A stretch of 64,000 nucleotides of DNA. Origin: an uncultured Lachnospiraceae bacterium (lineage in GTDB: Bacteria; Bacillota; Clostridia; Lachnospirales; Lachnospiraceae). The stretch covers positions 1 to 64,000 of the forward strand of contig CAKRFY010000008.1 in NCBI GenBank assembly GCA_934320895.1, given 5' to 3'. Of the stretch, positions 61,647 to 64,000 are shown in pieces; within the stretch, counting starts at the first letter, position 1, and each line of letters opens with the position of its first letter. The translations under genes and the position numbers were made by a program. The notes beneath the pieces were generated by a model, which saw only the letters and a program-made list of their open reading frames with translations, ran no database searches and was not told the DNA's origin.

Positions 61647-62555
61647 ATGAAATATTTTGAGTTTATTGATGAGATGGCAAAGAAAGTAAAATTGTGCTTT
61701 GATAAGGATGTGTCGGTTGAAATTCATAAGGTAATAAAAAATAATTCGATGGAGTATGATTCGTTAACCATTATAGAACCGGGAAGGAATGTTACTCCAA
61801 ATTTTTATCTGCAAAATATGTATCGCAGATATGTAGATGGAATAGGGATAGACAGCCTTGTGGCAGAGATAGTGCAGGCGTATGAGACAGGGAAAGATAA
61901 TGAAAAGTATGGGGATCTGTCATTAGAATATGATGACTGTCAGGATAAGATAGTAATGAGGCTTATATCACTTGAAAAAAACAGCAAAATGCTAGAGGAT
62001 ATGCCATATATACCATTTCTTGATATGGCAGTTGTGTTTTATTTTCTGGTTGATAATGATGAAAAGGGAATAGCTTCCATAAGAATAACAAATAGAGTTA
62101 TGACTAACTGGGGAACAGATATCAAAAAATTGTATACACTGGCTTCAAGTAATTCAAAAAGAATTTTTGAGGAAAAAATTATGCCGATCAGTACAATGCT
62201 TGAGGGATATAATGTTAATCTTAAAGAGATGGGGCTAGGAAATATTGATTGTGCTCAGGGGGAAATATATGAACCGTATATTGTGACGAACAATGTTGGG
62301 ATAAATGGTGCAACGGTGATATTATATCCTGATATGCTAAAGGAGATAGCAGCCAAAATAGGTGGGGACTTTTATATGCTTCCAAGCAGCATACATGAAG
62401 TTATTGTTATATCAACAGGTGCGGATATTTCTGAGAAGGAACTTAAAGGTATGGTTGAGGAGGTTAATCAGAATTATCTTCTGCCGGATGAATATCTTTC
62501 GGATAATATTTACAAATATAGTTTGGCATACAACTCACTTGAAATGATTGCGTGA
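61647..62555 (+). CDS. DUF5688 family protein
   Basis: 302 residues, cytosolic by composition, mixed alpha/beta. The layout matches DUF5688 proteins, which are multicopy in Lachnospiraceae: KVIKNNSMEYDSLTI, RNVTPNFYLQNMYRRYVDG, VMRLISLEKNSKMLEDMPYIPFLDMAVVFYF and the late GATVILYPDMLKEIA and GDFYMLPSSIHEVIVI. Function unknown. ATG 61647 has TGGAGGA 7 nt upstream. Eighteen nt separate it from the secreted protein gene, so the two are probably coexpressed. Confidence 0.75.
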   Translation: MKYFEFIDEMAKKVKLCFDKDVSVEIHKVIKNNSMEYDSLTIIEPGRNVTPNFYLQNMYRRYVDGIGIDSLVAEIVQAYETGKDNEKYGDLSLEYDDCQDKIVMRLISLEKNSKMLEDMPYIPFLDMAVVFYFLVDNDEKGIASIRITNRVMTNWGTDIKKLYTLASSNSKRIFEEKIMPISTMLEGYNVNLKEMGLGNIDCAQGEIYEPYIVTNNVGINGATVILYPDMLKEIAAKIGGDFYMLPSSIHEVIVISTGADISEKELKGMVEEVNQNYLLPDEYLSDNIYKYSLAYNSLEMIA

Positions 62556-62573
62556 AAAAAGAAGGAGAGAAAT

Positions 62574-64000
62574 ATGGAGAGATTGAAAAGTATATTAAAT
62601 AAACTTATGTTACTGATAATGTTGTCGGCGTTGATAATTTCAAATGGTTCATTTTCAAATATAAAAAAAGCCAGAGCTGCTATAAATTATCAGTATATTA
62701 TACAGATATTAAAGCCATATACGATTCAGGGAAAGCTAAAAGATGTAATTGAAGAAAAGATGAGATATGGAGATACTGTAAACGAAACACATAATAAGGA
62801 ATATACCCAGATATACATATCAGACACGTCAGATGTATCTGGTATATATAAGGCTATTGTTGATAAGATAGATAATTCAACATTGGTTAGAAGCGGTTAT
62901 CGTATGAAATTGTTTGTGGGAAATAATATAGACAATTTAACTATGGAAAATGAGGTCACACTTAGCAGTGCCAAATTAATGATAGCGAATAGTCCGAATA
63001 GTTATAAGACATTAAAGATTGGCTGGGAGTGTGAGCACTATACCGATTCATCCAAATTCATGCTTGTATCAGGGGCAACATGCCAGCAGGCAGATCAATA
63101 TAAGTGCTCAATATGTGGAATGATAAAAAGTGAAGGAAGCAAAAAAGCTCACAATTATTCTGTTAAGATCAAGTCAGCGACATGTATTAATGAGGATGTA
63201 TATAGATGTGCTACATGTGATGATACAAAAAGTGTGGGAAATTATGCAGAACATAAATGGGAGAAAAAAAGAGATGTAACATGTACAGAGGATGGAATAT
63301 TGTACTGTAAAGTATGTGGAATCGAAAAAGTCAGTGATGAGGCACAGGGACATGATTATTCTTTAGAAAGTATTGTTGAACCAACAGATTATTCAAAGGG
63401 GTACACAAGGCATACATGTGAATGTGGTAAGTATTATGACGATACTGTTACATATAAAATTGAGTATTACGCTAATGGAGGAGATGGGAATATTGAAAAA
63501 CAGATAGTCAATTTTAATGTTATTGAAAAATTGAAATTAAATACTTTTACAAGACTGGGATATAATTTTACGGGTTGGAATACAAAAGAAGATGGAAAAG
63601 GCGTGAATTATATGAATGAACAAGAGGTAAAAAATATTTCATCATCAACCATAAAATTGTATGCTCAATGGTCTAAGGGAAAATACAGAGTCACCTGTGT
63701 TGACTGTTATGAGGATGGCAACATGATCGAAAGTGAAAACAACAACCAAAGTATTGAAGCTGAAACTGGTGATGTAGTGTCAGGAGAAGAATTTGGAAGT
63801 GATAGCAGTTTTGGAGCATATTATCCGGGAATGACTTATTTATATAGTAGCGCACCGGTAGAAGTGACAGGAAATACTACTGTAAAAAGATATTTTAAAG
63901 ATTACAGGAAAAACGGATTAACAGATTCAGTGATTTCAGGGGACACATTGGTAAAGGTATCCGATAAATCTGAGAAAATAGTAATTCCTGATGAGATAAA
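62574..64000 (+). CDS. Large secreted protein with CxxC motifs and an InlB-type repeat (partial, runs off the window)
   Basis: 475 residues visible with no stop. Signal peptide ~1-37 (LMLLIMLSALIISNG, cleavage near ARA-A). A first domain (~40-150) of unknown fold follows. Then come four units at about 150, 185, 220 and 250 of the form G-A-T-C...Y-x-C-x-x-C-G followed by GH(D/N)YS (CSICG, CATCD, CKVCG, CECG). Next is an InlB B-repeat (about 296-365, IEYYANGGDGNI to TIKLYAQWS, with GYNFTGWNTKEDGKG). The visible end, KVSDKSEKIVIPDEIK, looks like the start of a BspA-type leucine-rich repeat region. Probably a cell-surface adhesin or mucin/plant-fibre contact protein; the anchor lies beyond the window. 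GAAGGAG precedes ATG 62574. Confidence 0.8.
   Translation, partial: MERLKSILNKLMLLIMLSALIISNGSFSNIKKARAAINYQYIIQILKPYTIQGKLKDVIEEKMRYGDTVNETHNKEYTQIYISDTSDVSGIYKAIVDKIDNSTLVRSGYRMKLFVGNNIDNLTMENEVTLSSAKLMIANSPNSYKTLKIGWECEHYTDSSKFMLVSGATCQQADQYKCSICGMIKSEGSKKAHNYSVKIKSATCINEDVYRCATCDDTKSVGNYAEHKWEKKRDVTCTEDGILYCKVCGIEKVSDEAQGHDYSLESIVEPTDYSKGYTRHTCECGKYYDDTVTYKIEYYANGGDGNIEKQIVNFNVIEKLKLNTFTRLGYNFTGWNTKEDGKGVNYMNEQEVKNISSSTIKLYAQWSKGKYRVTCVDCYEDGNMIESENNNQSIEAETGDVVSGEEFGSDSSFGAYYPGMTYLYSSAPVEVTGNTTVKRYFKDYRKNGLTDSVISGDTLVKVSDKSEKIVIPDEI

Noticed and set aside
1..64000. tRNA, rRNA, CRISPR array, intact phage or insertion sequence
   Set aside because: No cloverleaf, rRNA block, regular repeat-spacer series, integrase or transposase was found on either strand.

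Overview
The window is AT-rich chromosomal DNA from a Gram-positive anaerobe of the Clostridia, most likely a member of the Lachnospiraceae. The evidence is the gene content: an NfnAB-type transhydrogenase, a pyruvate:ferredoxin oxidoreductase tail, sigma-A with an RpoD-TrmK pair, a short-form HisG with HisZ, DUF5050 and DUF5688 proteins, and strong Shine-Dalgarno (SD) sites with occasional TTG starts. The family assignment is inference. No tRNA, rRNA, CRISPR array, intact phage or insertion sequence was seen.

Layout. 1-4300 is an eroded accessory stretch: the end of a probable PFOR gene, a relic of a group II intron, the first codons of a C39 peptidase/bacteriocin exporter, a drug-efflux MFS gene that has lost its last helix, tmcAL on the minus strand, and a small secreted protein. 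4400-13300 holds metH, a glycosyltransferase, a membrane-anchored DUF5050 protein, a sialate O-acetylesterase, ychF and lgt. 13500-15450 is a minus-strand MarR-MATE unit with operator-like palindromes over its promoter. 15500-26700 is a division and cell-wall (dcw) cluster: mraZ relic, rsmH, ftsL-like, two class B PBPs, mraY, murD, ftsW, ftsQ/divIB, ftsZ. It is followed by a CPBP protease and a GH13 amylase.

29000-51000 is a long run of plus-strand housekeeping genes: miaB, dnaG-rpoD-trmK, a TGS-type nucleoside kinase, folD, rimO, pgsA, an HI0933-type flavoprotein, cmk, ispH-rpsA, cheR, plsX-acpP-rnc-smc-ftsY. 51000-57500 carries ilvA and a partial histidine operon (hisZ, hisG, hisD, hisB, and a HisF-like/HisI/HisE fusion). 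57500-60700 has a tiny membrane protein, a CYTH protein and nfnA-nfnB. The last 3.3 kb has a long non-coding stretch, a possible 56-residue ORF, a DUF5688 protein and the start of a large secreted protein with CxxC motifs and an InlB-type repeat.

The least explained material is small and intergenic. There are five copies of a 21-nt hairpin whose arm differences are mostly wobble-compensated and which always points along neighbouring transcription. A second ~30-nt repeat in three copies carries its own SD sequence. A long GTGGCTGTCGCAT palindrome has an orphan arm 3 kb away. The dcw cluster keeps a promoter with GTGGGG boxes although mraZ itself is reduced to a relic.
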